From Candidatus Salinicoccus stercoripullorum (lineage in GTDB: Bacteria; Bacillota; Bacilli; Staphylococcales; Salinicoccaceae), in the NCBI GenBank assembly GCA_019113295.1, contig DXHR01000025.1, forward strand, positions 1 to 64,000: DNA of 64,000 bases, read 5' to 3'. This document shows positions 19,931 to 28,174 of this stretch, in pieces. Below the pieces are notes generated by a model. It had not been told where the DNA came from, ran no database searches, and saw nothing but the letters and a program-made list of their open reading frames with translations. How positions within the stretch are numbered: position 1 is the stretch's first letter; every line of letters begins with the position of its first letter. A program made the position numbers and the translations under genes.

Positions 19931-21190
19931 CTACCTTCCTGTGAAAGTGCGCAGTTTTGCAAGGCCTTTATATACTGTATATGCCGGCCCGTTGACCGGT
20001 TTGATGAAATCTCCGATATATTCAAGCACTTTAGCATTGAAACCTTTTTTAAACTGTATCACTCCGTAATCTTCCGCTTCCGGAGTGAATTCTCCGCTGA
20101 TGCCGTAGAAGTTGTATACATTAATATCATTTTCAAGCGCATAGTTGATCATATGCCACTGGATCAGATAGCTTCCTGCAAAGTGTCTGAACTCATTGGC
20201 GCTGCCGCCGGCGAGATAGACCACTTCGTGCGGTGTTATGAAGTAATAGGAGCTCGCCACCGGCAGTTCTCTGCCGTGTTTTTGGAGAAGCGATTCGCCT
20301 TCGGCAAGTTTCTCCTCGATATTGCCCAGCTGTTCCCCAAGGTTTTTGACCTTGTTCGCCGCTTTCTTGTTGGATGGATCCTTCTCGAGACCCTTTTTGG
20401 CCTTATCGATATTTTTGACCAGCTGATCGCGGTCTTTCCGTGTCGCTTCATTATATTCCTCAAGGTCCACGTAAACGAGCGGAATCAGCACATTGTCCCC
20501 GAAATGCTTTTTGCGGCTGATGTAGTATTCATCATCCCGGTCTATGAATGCCTTCATCTCCGAAGTGTCCTTCATGAATTTTCTGAATACATCAATTTCG
20601 TCAAGCCCCAGATAGCGCAGATGAAGCCCGTTCTTCTGCGCTTTTTTAATATTCCGCTTCCTCAGGCTGTCCATATCTTCAAGCAGTGTTTTCGGGTCCT
20701 TGCCGGCCAGGTCCAATACGGAATGCCATCGGATCTGGACCACCGGATCGAAACCTTTTGTAAAACCTGTATGGTGCCATCCAAGCGCCTTGAAATAATC
20801 GAATATATAACGATTCCCCATGTCTTTGGTGATCTCTCCATCGTGGGTGCGCTCTTTGATGACTTCATAGGGATCCACTCTTGCATACATCACTTTTTTA
20901 GGTTTTAAAAACTCTGTCAGACCTTTGAAAAATACGTCAAAAACACGTTTGTCACTGTAATCCATTACAGGACCACGGTTCGTGTAGGCATATTTGAACA
21001 CTTTCATCACAGGGGTCAGTGTCACAAGACTCGCCGCTTTTATTTCTCCGCCGTCCTTTACTCCGACCAGGTAGGTTTCCACTCCTGCATCCTTTTTCAG
21101 ATTATAATTGTCCACTGTCTGGGTAAAGTGGCTGAAATGAGCCCGCGTAAACTGTTCGAACTCCTGTGGCGTTAACTCTGTAAATTGCAT
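19931..21190 (-). CDS. femA: FemA-like peptidoglycan interpeptide-bridge aminoacyltransferase
   Basis: MQFTELTPQEFEQF…HFTQTV; TPVMKVFKYAYTNRGPVMDY; NVYNFYGISGEFTPEAEDYGVIQFKKGFNAKVLEYIGDFIKPVN. Confidence 0.9.
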   Translation of the reverse strand: MQFTELTPQEFEQFTRAHFSHFTQTVDNYNLKKDAGVETYLVGVKDGGEIKAASLVTLTPVMKVFKYAYTNRGPVMDYSDKRVFDVFFKGLTEFLKPKKVMYARVDPYEVIKERTHDGEITKDMGNRYIFDYFKALGWHHTGFTKGFDPVVQIRWHSVLDLAGKDPKTLLEDMDSLRKRNIKKAQKNGLHLRYLGLDEIDVFRKFMKDTSEMKAFIDRDDEYYISRKKHFGDNVLIPLVYVDLEEYNEATRKDRDQLVKNIDKAKKGLEKDPSNKKAANKVKNLGEQLGNIEEKLAEGESLLQKHGRELPVASSYYFITPHEVVYLAGGSANEFRHFAGSYLIQWHMINYALENDINVYNFYGISGEFTPEAEDYGVIQFKKGFNAKVLEYIGDFIKPVNGPAYTVYKGLAKLRTFTGR

Positions 21191-21398
21191 AATGGCACTC
21201 CTGTCACCTAATTTTGATACCTAGATTATATTATCAGATTTGTGCTGCCTTCTCCATCATTTCCCTGATGGATCCATTTAAAATTCGTTTGTTTTTCGTT
21301 TATTTTGACGAAATTCAAATCATTCGCTTGTCCAGGTGAATTTGTACATAAACTGATTTACAGTCGTCTGTATTATAACATTAAGGAGGTTTTTACAC

Positions 21399-21530
21399 AT
21401 GCTTCCATCTCTTATTATGGACATTTCCGGCATCTCCGGACTCATGCTTTATGACATCAATTATCAGAAGCGGCTGGCACGCTTCTTCTTTACCGCTTGT
21501 GGCCGGCGATTAGTCCATCGCGTAGTTTGA
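21399..21530 (+). CDS. Putative 43-aa small ORF MLPSLIMDISGISGLMLYDINYQKRLARFFFTACGRRLVHRVV, convergent to and overlapping the uvrX 3' end
   Basis: ATG 8 nt after aaggaggt; absent from the supplied ORF track. Confidence 0.4.
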   Translation: MLPSLIMDISGISGLMLYDINYQKRLARFFFTACGRRLVHRVV

Positions 21531-22752
21531 GAGTGGATGTTTCCGTACAGCTGAGTGCCCGCATCACACTCAGCTGCCCGTATTTCACTTTCAGGCGATC
21601 CACCGTCTTCATGAGCGATTCCTGGCGCTTCAGTGCACAGGCATCTTCAAACAGGGACATCTGGCTCATGCTGTCGGGAATGAGATTTGTGAGCGTCACG
21701 CTGATGGTCCGGTACAGTGCATGGGGGTCTGCGATACTTTTCAATATATCCCAAATATCCTTCATCACACGGTTGCTGTTGTTCGTTCCCCCGGGAATCG
21801 TGAACTGCTTTCTGTATATATGCCCATCTTTCGTACCGACGGCGACCTGCACGGTTTTTGCAAGTCTCCTGGACAATCTGAGACGATGCGTCACTTCATC
21901 CACATGCTCGAGCACGACGACATATATATCGCTGAATCCATAATCCCGCATCAGAATCTGGCTTTTGCAGATGGACGGTGAGTGCGCCGTATGCTTCTCC
22001 CGTATTCTGCTGGCGTCGATGCCGTTCGCATGCAGATGCCAGTCGACACCGATGATACCGAAGTCCCGTTTCAAATACACCGGAGAGTACCGTGCCAGAT
22101 CACCGATTTTGAATATACCCCGTTCATTGAGTTTCACTTCACTCCGCCGGCTGATTCCCCAGAAATCCCGTAGAGGTTTGATCGGCCAGAGTTTGTCGGG
22201 CACATCGTGATAGTGCCACTCTGCAATACCGCCCTCCGTCTTTTTGGCTTCAATATCCAGGGACAACTTGCTGAGCAGGAGGTTGTCGCCGATCCCAACA
22301 GCGCATTCTATCCCAGTCTCATCATATATTTCATTTTTGAGTTTTATAGCCAGTGCCTCCGGCGTACCGGCGAAAAGATGCCAGCTTTCTGTGACATCCA
22401 TGAAAAATTCATCCACGGAATACTGATGGAAATCTTCCGGCGCCACATACTTCAGTGCGATTTCTGTAATCTTCGCCGAATAATCCAGATAAGTCTTCAT
22501 CGAAGGATTGATGATGTAAATGTCATTTCTCTGCGGTATTTCAAACAGCCGGGACCCTGTTTTGATGCCCAGTTTCTTCAGTTCCGCAGTTGCAGCGAGT
22601 ACAACCGCACCAAGGCTCTTCGTATCCGCGACCACTGCAAGTTTTGTAGTCTTTGGATCCAGGCCTTTTAAAATACATGATACACTCGCAAAAAAGCTTT
22701 TCTGATCGACACAGAATATATGTCTTTTTGGGCAGATATGATAATTATACAT
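21490..22752 (-). CDS. Y-family DNA polymerase (UvrX/UmuC-like)
   Basis: FCVDQKSFFASV, catalytic YSVDEFFMDV, GIGDNLLLSKLSLD; SD aggagg; LexA box upstream. Confidence 0.9.
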   Translation of the reverse strand: MYNYHICPKRHIFCVDQKSFFASVSCILKGLDPKTTKLAVVADTKSLGAVVLAATAELKKLGIKTGSRLFEIPQRNDIYIINPSMKTYLDYSAKITEIALKYVAPEDFHQYSVDEFFMDVTESWHLFAGTPEALAIKLKNEIYDETGIECAVGIGDNLLLSKLSLDIEAKKTEGGIAEWHYHDVPDKLWPIKPLRDFWGISRRSEVKLNERGIFKIGDLARYSPVYLKRDFGIIGVDWHLHANGIDASRIREKHTAHSPSICKSQILMRDYGFSDIYVVVLEHVDEVTHRLRLSRRLAKTVQVAVGTKDGHIYRKQFTIPGGTNNSNRVMKDIWDILKSIADPHALYRTISVTLTNLIPDSMSQMSLFEDACALKRQESLMKTVDRLKVKYGQLSVMRALSCTETSTLKLRDGLIAGHKR

Positions 22753-22770
22753 GACGAATCCTCCTTTTGG

Positions 22771-22784
22771 GGAACATATGTTCG
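22771..22784 (-). promoter_or_regulatory. LexA (SOS) box CGAACATATGTTCC upstream of the Y-family polymerase
   Basis: 14/14 match to the Gram-positive SOS consensus CGAACRNRYGTTYC. Confidence 0.88.
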
Positions 22785-22845
22785 CATTAATATAATATCA
22801 CATTTGTCAGCTGCCTAAACAAAAACAATCCCTTTCGGGATTATT

Positions 22846-23250
22846 TTATTCTGTGATGCGGATGTCATCCTCATCATTTGCGTCAATGGAGTTGGGAAGA
22901 AATACTTTCGTATGGAGTCTGATTGAGTGACTTTCATCGCTCACCGCAAGGCCGGATGCGGAAAATTCGAACGGAATATCGACAGTCTCCCCTTCCCCGA
23001 CGGTCATCATATGATCGAGACGGATGGTCTGTATCACTTCCTGATACTCATCAAAATCAGAATCCTTGCGGTGTCCGCTGGTCACTTCATACAATGTAAG
23101 CTTGATGTCCCTGACCTCCTGCGGGCTGTCTCCGCCTGTAACTTCTATGACGCCGCTTATGCTGTCTTCACTCCGGTAGGAGGCGTCCGACAGCCGGGTG
23201 TCCACCGTCACTCCCCCAATACCGATTCTCGTCAGCAGGTTTTCAAACAT
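22846..23250 (-). CDS. Short Spo0M-family (arrestin-like N-terminal domain) protein
   Basis: 134 aa MFENLLTRIGIGGVTVDTRLSDASYRSEDSISGVIEVTGGDSPQEV; terminator aataatcccgaaagggattgtttt at its 3' end. Confidence 0.75.
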   Translation of the reverse strand: MFENLLTRIGIGGVTVDTRLSDASYRSEDSISGVIEVTGGDSPQEVRDIKLTLYEVTSGHRKDSDFDEYQEVIQTIRLDHMMTVGEGETVDIPFEFSASGLAVSDESHSIRLHTKVFLPNSIDANDEDDIRITE

Positions 23251-23380
23251 AGATTGACCCTCCATATAATGATTTTTATACGCTTACTATATATTAGCCT
23301 GATATAAATAAATCTAACCCAAAATGGGTATAATAATGCATATGGCATATAAATAAACGTTAATAAAGGGGATGAACGGA

Positions 23381-24391
23381 ATGAAAGATATATTCGCATT
23401 GCTCAAGAAGGGAAGCATAGCATCTCTCACTGCAGCAATCGTCAACCTCATGATCGCTGGGCTGAAGGGAGCTGCATTCCTGTTCACGGCCAACGTGGCG
23501 ATGTTTGCCGAGATGATGCACTCCTTAGGTGATGCCATCAACCAGTTCTTTGTCTTCATCGGTTCAAGCCTTTCCAAAAAAGCACCGACGAAGCGGTTCC
23601 CGTTCGGATTTGGCAGGCTCGTCAATCTGGTCGTCCTGTTCGCCATAGTTGTTGTGGCAATCCTGTCCTATGAGACAGTGAAGGAAGGGATCCACCATAT
23701 TGTCGAGCCGCTGCCGACAGAGACGGATACAGCAATGCTGCTTATCAACATCGGTGTCCTTGCGGTCGCTGCGTCACTTGAGGGCTTCGTGCTGTATAAA
23801 GCCGGAAAAGAACTGCTGCAGCATGCTGAACAGCCCTATGACGGCATCAAGCCGCTGACGCTGAGCTATAGATACATGAACCGGGCAAAGCCCGCAACAA
23901 AGCTCGTCTTCCTGGAGGACACGGTGGCAACCTCCGGTGCACTGCTCGCCATCATAGCAATCCTGATCGGCCGTTTTACGGGCTTTGCACAATCGGAAGG
24001 GATTGCCTCCGTCATCATCGGTCTCATGATGTTCTTCATCGTCTATAAAGTCTTCATGGAAAACGCAGCTGGTGTACTCGGGGAAAGTGATCCACATATG
24101 GAACAGAGAATCTCACAGATTGTACTGAGACATGATGAAATCACAGATATACAGAAACTCTTCGTCCTGAAGGAAGGTGATGATCTCCACGTTGAAATCG
24201 TGGCCGAGACCGACCCGGATATAACGGTGGAACATGCAAATGAGATCCGGGATGAAATCGAGGCACTGATACTTGAACAAAATCATGTGGTAGACGTCAA
24301 TACCGAGTTCGAAGTGGATGACGGCCGCCGGACATGGCCGAAGACTGTGAAAGAGATGGACCGGAAAACTAAAAATAATAAAAAGCACTAA
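23381..24391 (+). CDS. Cation diffusion facilitator family transporter
   Basis: Multi-TM, FAEMMHSLGDAINQ motif, C-terminal cytoplasmic domain. Confidence 0.88.
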   Translation: MKDIFALLKKGSIASLTAAIVNLMIAGLKGAAFLFTANVAMFAEMMHSLGDAINQFFVFIGSSLSKKAPTKRFPFGFGRLVNLVVLFAIVVVAILSYETVKEGIHHIVEPLPTETDTAMLLINIGVLAVAASLEGFVLYKAGKELLQHAEQPYDGIKPLTLSYRYMNRAKPATKLVFLEDTVATSGALLAIIAILIGRFTGFAQSEGIASVIIGLMMFFIVYKVFMENAAGVLGESDPHMEQRISQIVLRHDEITDIQKLFVLKEGDDLHVEIVAETDPDITVEHANEIRDEIEALILEQNHVVDVNTEFEVDDGRRTWPKTVKEMDRKTKNNKKH

Positions 24392-24399
24392 CGCATTGA

Positions 24400-24448
24400 A
24401 AAAGGATGGCAAGGTAGGATGTTACTCCTATCGCCATCCTTTTTTTGT
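24400..24448 (+). terminator. Terminator aaaggatggc…gccatcctttttttg
   Basis: 10-bp perfect stem followed by T-tract. Confidence 0.85.
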
Positions 24449-24449
24449 A

Positions 24450-25424
24450 CTATTGTTCATCCGGTTCCCCTTCAAGAAAGTCATGCAGTTCCTGATTATT
24501 TGTCTCGAAATCCAGATCTATGACATTGCCTGCATGCCGGGTGTCCATGAATTGATAGGTATCCTCCATCGGAAGTGTAAGCGTCTCTATGTTCTTGTCA
24601 CCCCGCACGAGGAACGAGGCCATCATGCGGTACATTTCACCATCCGACATGCTGGTGTTGACATATCCCATGCCCGTGCCGGCAATCTTCGGCAGCTTGA
24701 AGATGCTGCCGAAGGATACCGCCTCATCTTTCACGGCATCGATCACCTGCTGCTGACGCCTGACACGGCCGAAGTCCCCTTCAGTGTCATGACGGAACCT
24801 GGCATAGGCAAGGAGGTCACTGCCGTCCAGGCGCTGTGGTCCCTTCTCCAGTTCAGTATCGATTTTTGCCGACATATCTTTTTCGACATCTATCGGTATG
24901 CCGTCTTTGTTGATGACATCCACTACGGATTCAAAGGCGGCATAATCAACAACTGCATATTCTTCGACATCGATGCCGAAGTTCTGGCTGATCGTCTGCC
25001 TGAGCAGTTCCACACCGCCGAGGGAATAGACGGAATTGATCTTATAGCTCTGATAGCCGGGTATATCCACGTAGATGTCCCGCATCAGTGAAACCAGCTT
25101 CATGTCCTTCTGCATGTAGTCGTATTGTGCAATCATGATCACGTCCGTACGTTGTGAACCGTCCACTTCCCTGTCCGCCCCGAGAAGCAGTATATTCTTC
25201 TTGCCGTCGTTGTCATCCACTCCATTGAATTCATACGTCTTTTGTTCCACACCGCTTTCTTTTGCGATATCCAGTCCCGATTGATAGGAAAAATATATAT
25301 AACATGCGCCCCCGGCAAGAAGCAGGATGATCAAAAGAGGAATCAGCCCCCGTTTACGCAGTCTTTTCTTCTTCACTGTATGCCCCGCCCTTTCAGAGCG
25401 GCTGTATCCGTTATCCATTATCAT
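24450..25424 (-). CDS. LytR-CpsA-Psr (LCP) family wall-polymer ligase
   Basis: N-terminal TM; NILLLGADREVDGSQRTDVIMI; SLMRDIYVDIPGY. Confidence 0.93.
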   Translation of the reverse strand: MIMDNGYSRSERAGHTVKKKRLRKRGLIPLLIILLLAGGACYIYFSYQSGLDIAKESGVEQKTYEFNGVDDNDGKKNILLLGADREVDGSQRTDVIMIAQYDYMQKDMKLVSLMRDIYVDIPGYQSYKINSVYSLGGVELLRQTISQNFGIDVEEYAVVDYAAFESVVDVINKDGIPIDVEKDMSAKIDTELEKGPQRLDGSDLLAYARFRHDTEGDFGRVRRQQQVIDAVKDEAVSFGSIFKLPKIAGTGMGYVNTSMSDGEMYRMMASFLVRGDKNIETLTLPMEDTYQFMDTRHAGNVIDLDFETNNQELHDFLEGEPDEQ

Positions 25425-25578
25425 GCTCCTGAAAATAATCTACTGAGTCAGTTTACCTGTTTTGAAACAATTAATAAAGAAATATCATGGGCAGGGTACA
25501 TGTGGATCATGATATTGATTGAGCCGGCACCCGCCATTATAGTAATATGAATTGAAAACAAAAGGAGTGAGGAGTATC

Positions 25579-26532
25579 ATGATACGGAAAATGCTGCCGT
25601 TGATCATAATTTCATTGTTGGTGCTGCCTGCAGGTGCAAAAGCTGCTTCGGAATGGGGTCAGGCAGTTACCGTCTACGGTGCAGGGCTTGAAGACAACCG
25701 GGAATTGCTCGATGCAACAGGTGAAATACTTGGTGCCACTGAAGAAGACAAGGTGGAATATGTCAGAAGCGATGATGTTGAGAAGTACCTCGGCGTGACA
25801 TACGATGATTCCATTCTCAAATCCAGCATACGCATCCTTCAGAAGGATGCCGGAGCAGGACTTGACATCACTGTCGATGAAAGCATGGGACAAATCACGG
25901 AAATAACAGAAGAGACATACAAAAATGCACTGCTGACGTCCGGCATCACCGATGCAGAAGTGGTCATCGGGGCAGCTGAGGATGTCACCGGCGAAAGTGC
26001 ACTCGCCGGCATTTACAAAGCATACGAGGTGCAGGGGGAAGAAATAGACCCGCAACGTACTCAGAATGCCCAGGATGAGCTTGAAACCATCTCAGGTATC
26101 GCTGAAGAAAACAGCAACTCGGAGGGCTTCTCCCAGGAACAGCTTAACAAGGCGATTACAGAAATTAAAATTCAGGTCATCGAAGCCGGCGGCAACTTAT
26201 CCGAAGGTGAAATCAGAAGCATCGTGGATGAACAACTGAAAGCAAACGGCCTGGAGGATGTATTGAGCCAGGAACAGATTGACCGCATCATGGTGATTAT
26301 CATAAACATTCAGGAATCCGGTCTGTTCCAAAGTGAGGAAGCCGACCGTCTCTTGGAGAGTTCGAAAGGTTTAATCGATGAAATCACTTCATCTGAAGGT
26401 TTCCAGGATGCAAAAGAGGCTGCTGAGGATCTCGGCAAGGACATTCAGGAGTCCGGCGCCTGGGAATCATTTAAAAATGCAGTCGCAGATTTCTTCAAAG
26501 CCATTGTAGATTTCTTCAGATCATTATTCTAG
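25579..26532 (+). CDS. Secreted DUF1002-type protein
   Basis: Signal peptide MIRKMLPLIIISLLVLPAGAKA; VTVYGAGL and TVDES segments typical of DUF1002; SD ggagtgagg. Confidence 0.75.
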   Translation: MIRKMLPLIIISLLVLPAGAKAASEWGQAVTVYGAGLEDNRELLDATGEILGATEEDKVEYVRSDDVEKYLGVTYDDSILKSSIRILQKDAGAGLDITVDESMGQITEITEETYKNALLTSGITDAEVVIGAAEDVTGESALAGIYKAYEVQGEEIDPQRTQNAQDELETISGIAEENSNSEGFSQEQLNKAITEIKIQVIEAGGNLSEGEIRSIVDEQLKANGLEDVLSQEQIDRIMVIIINIQESGLFQSEEADRLLESSKGLIDEITSSEGFQDAKEAAEDLGKDIQESGAWESFKNAVADFFKAIVDFFRSLF

Positions 26533-26536
26533 ACTA

Positions 26537-26564
26537 AAAAAAAGCGGACATGTGTCCGCTTTTT
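26537..26564 (+). terminator. Terminator aaaagcggacatgtgtccgctttttt
   Basis: Stem-loop with T-tract after the DUF1002 gene. Confidence 0.8.
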
Positions 26565-26627
26565 TGGTCTGGAAACAGTTTCAGATTCCAGACGTCTTTC
26601 ATCGAGAGGTAGATTCTTCAGGATACA

Positions 26628-28097
26628 TTATTTTGATTTGCTGCCATTTCTGTAAGCGTAGCGATTTTCGCCCCACTCGTCTACGTCTGAAAGGTCTGCT
26701 TTAATATTGTTGGTCTGGAACACCGGATGGATGCCCTGTTTCAACTGCGCTTTATAATCCGCCGACACCTGGAAGACGATACTGCTCAGCGCAAATACCG
26801 CAACCAGGTTTGTAACCGCCATAAGCGCCATGAATAGATCAGCTGTTGCCCATGCCGTTTCCAGATCCATTACCGCACCAATGAATACCATTACAACCAC
26901 CATGGCTTTGAAAATGAATAATGCTGTTTTACTTTCCTTGATATAATTCATGTTACTTTGCCCATAGAAGAAATTCCCGAGTATTGAGCTATAGGCAAAG
27001 AGCAGAATCACGATAGCAATGAACGTTGCACCGAAAGGCCCAATCTGTGCGTTCATCGCTGCCTGTGTCACCTGGATGCCCTGCATTGCATCTGCACCGT
27101 ACTCAAGATCCGTATACATGAGTATGATGACTGCTGTTGCCGTACACACAACCATCGTATCGAAGAAGACACCGAGTGACTGGATCAGCCCCTGTTTCAC
27201 AGGGTGGCTGACTGCTGCCGCTGCCGCTGCGTTAGGAGCCGACCCCATACCCGCTTCATTCGAGAACAGTCCCCGTTGGAAACCGTTCAGTATTGCTGCA
27301 CCGACTGCACCGCCGAATGCTTCGCGGATGCCGAAAGCATTTGCGAATATAGTGGAAATCATTGGAATGATCTGGTCATAGTTGATGATTAATATGACGA
27401 AGACAACCGTAAGATAGATGACTGCCATCACAGGTACGATATACCCTGTAACATTCGCCACCCATTTGGCGCCGCCGAATATGACTACAGCTGTGAGGAT
27501 TGCTATAACGATTCCGATAATCCATCTGTCCACGTTAAACGCTTCCTGATATGCATGTGCAATAGTATTCGATTGCAGTCCATTGAAGACAAAACCAAAT
27601 GTTATCGTGATAAGTATTGCAAAGAAAATCCCCAGCCATCTCTGGTTGAGCCCTTTTTGCATATAGTATGCCGGACCGCCGCGGAACCCGCCTTCCTCGT
27701 CTTTAACTTTAAAGACCTGGGCGAGTGTCGATTCAAAGAATGCAGTGGCTGCACCAAAGAATGCAATCACCCACATCCAGAAGACTGCACCGGGGCCGCC
27801 GAGAACAATCGCAGTGGCAACACCGGCGATATTCCCTGTTCCTACGCGGGATGCGGCACTGATGGTAAACGCTTTAAAAGGTGAAATCCCCTTTGAACCA
27901 TCCGGTAGGATTTCTGCTTGCTCTTTAAGTACACGGAACATTTCCCTGAACCATCTGAATTGGACGAACCTGGAACTGATTGAAAAATACAGGCCGGCAA
28001 GAATCAATAATCCAACAAGAAAGTCCCCCCAAAGCAGGTCATTACCGACTGAGATCGCCGATTTTAACCACTCGGGAATAATATTTTCAAAACCCAT
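26628..28097 (-). CDS. alsT: Sodium:alanine (AGCS family) symporter
   Basis: 489 aa; SRVGTGNIAGVATAI; FSNEAGMGSAPNAAAAAAVSHP. Confidence 0.93.
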   Translation of the reverse strand: MGFENIIPEWLKSAISVGNDLLWGDFLVGLLILAGLYFSISSRFVQFRWFREMFRVLKEQAEILPDGSKGISPFKAFTISAASRVGTGNIAGVATAIVLGGPGAVFWMWVIAFFGAATAFFESTLAQVFKVKDEEGGFRGGPAYYMQKGLNQRWLGIFFAILITITFGFVFNGLQSNTIAHAYQEAFNVDRWIIGIVIAILTAVVIFGGAKWVANVTGYIVPVMAVIYLTVVFVILIINYDQIIPMISTIFANAFGIREAFGGAVGAAILNGFQRGLFSNEAGMGSAPNAAAAAAVSHPVKQGLIQSLGVFFDTMVVCTATAVIILMYTDLEYGADAMQGIQVTQAAMNAQIGPFGATFIAIVILLFAYSSILGNFFYGQSNMNYIKESKTALFIFKAMVVVMVFIGAVMDLETAWATADLFMALMAVTNLVAVFALSSIVFQVSADYKAQLKQGIHPVFQTNNIKADLSDVDEWGENRYAYRNGSKSK

Positions 28098-28102
28098 TTA
28101 AT

Positions 28103-28150
28103 AAAGCACCTCCTATATGCTTTTTATTATAGCATTCAAAGAGGTGCTTT
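28103..28150 (-). promoter_or_regulatory. Hairpin enclosing the alsT Shine-Dalgarno: AAAGCACCTC…GAGGTGCTTT
   Basis: Perfect 10-bp arms plus inner 5-bp stem; GGAGGTG SD lies in the 3' arm, TATAAT in the loop. Confidence 0.7.
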
Positions 28151-28174
28151 AAGAGAGATTTTTATACAGTTGAT

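Noticed and set aside
21252-21274. TCCATCA-tttccc-TGATGGA hairpin upstream of femA
   Set aside because: No T-tract and no clear relation to the femA promoter; too short to claim function.
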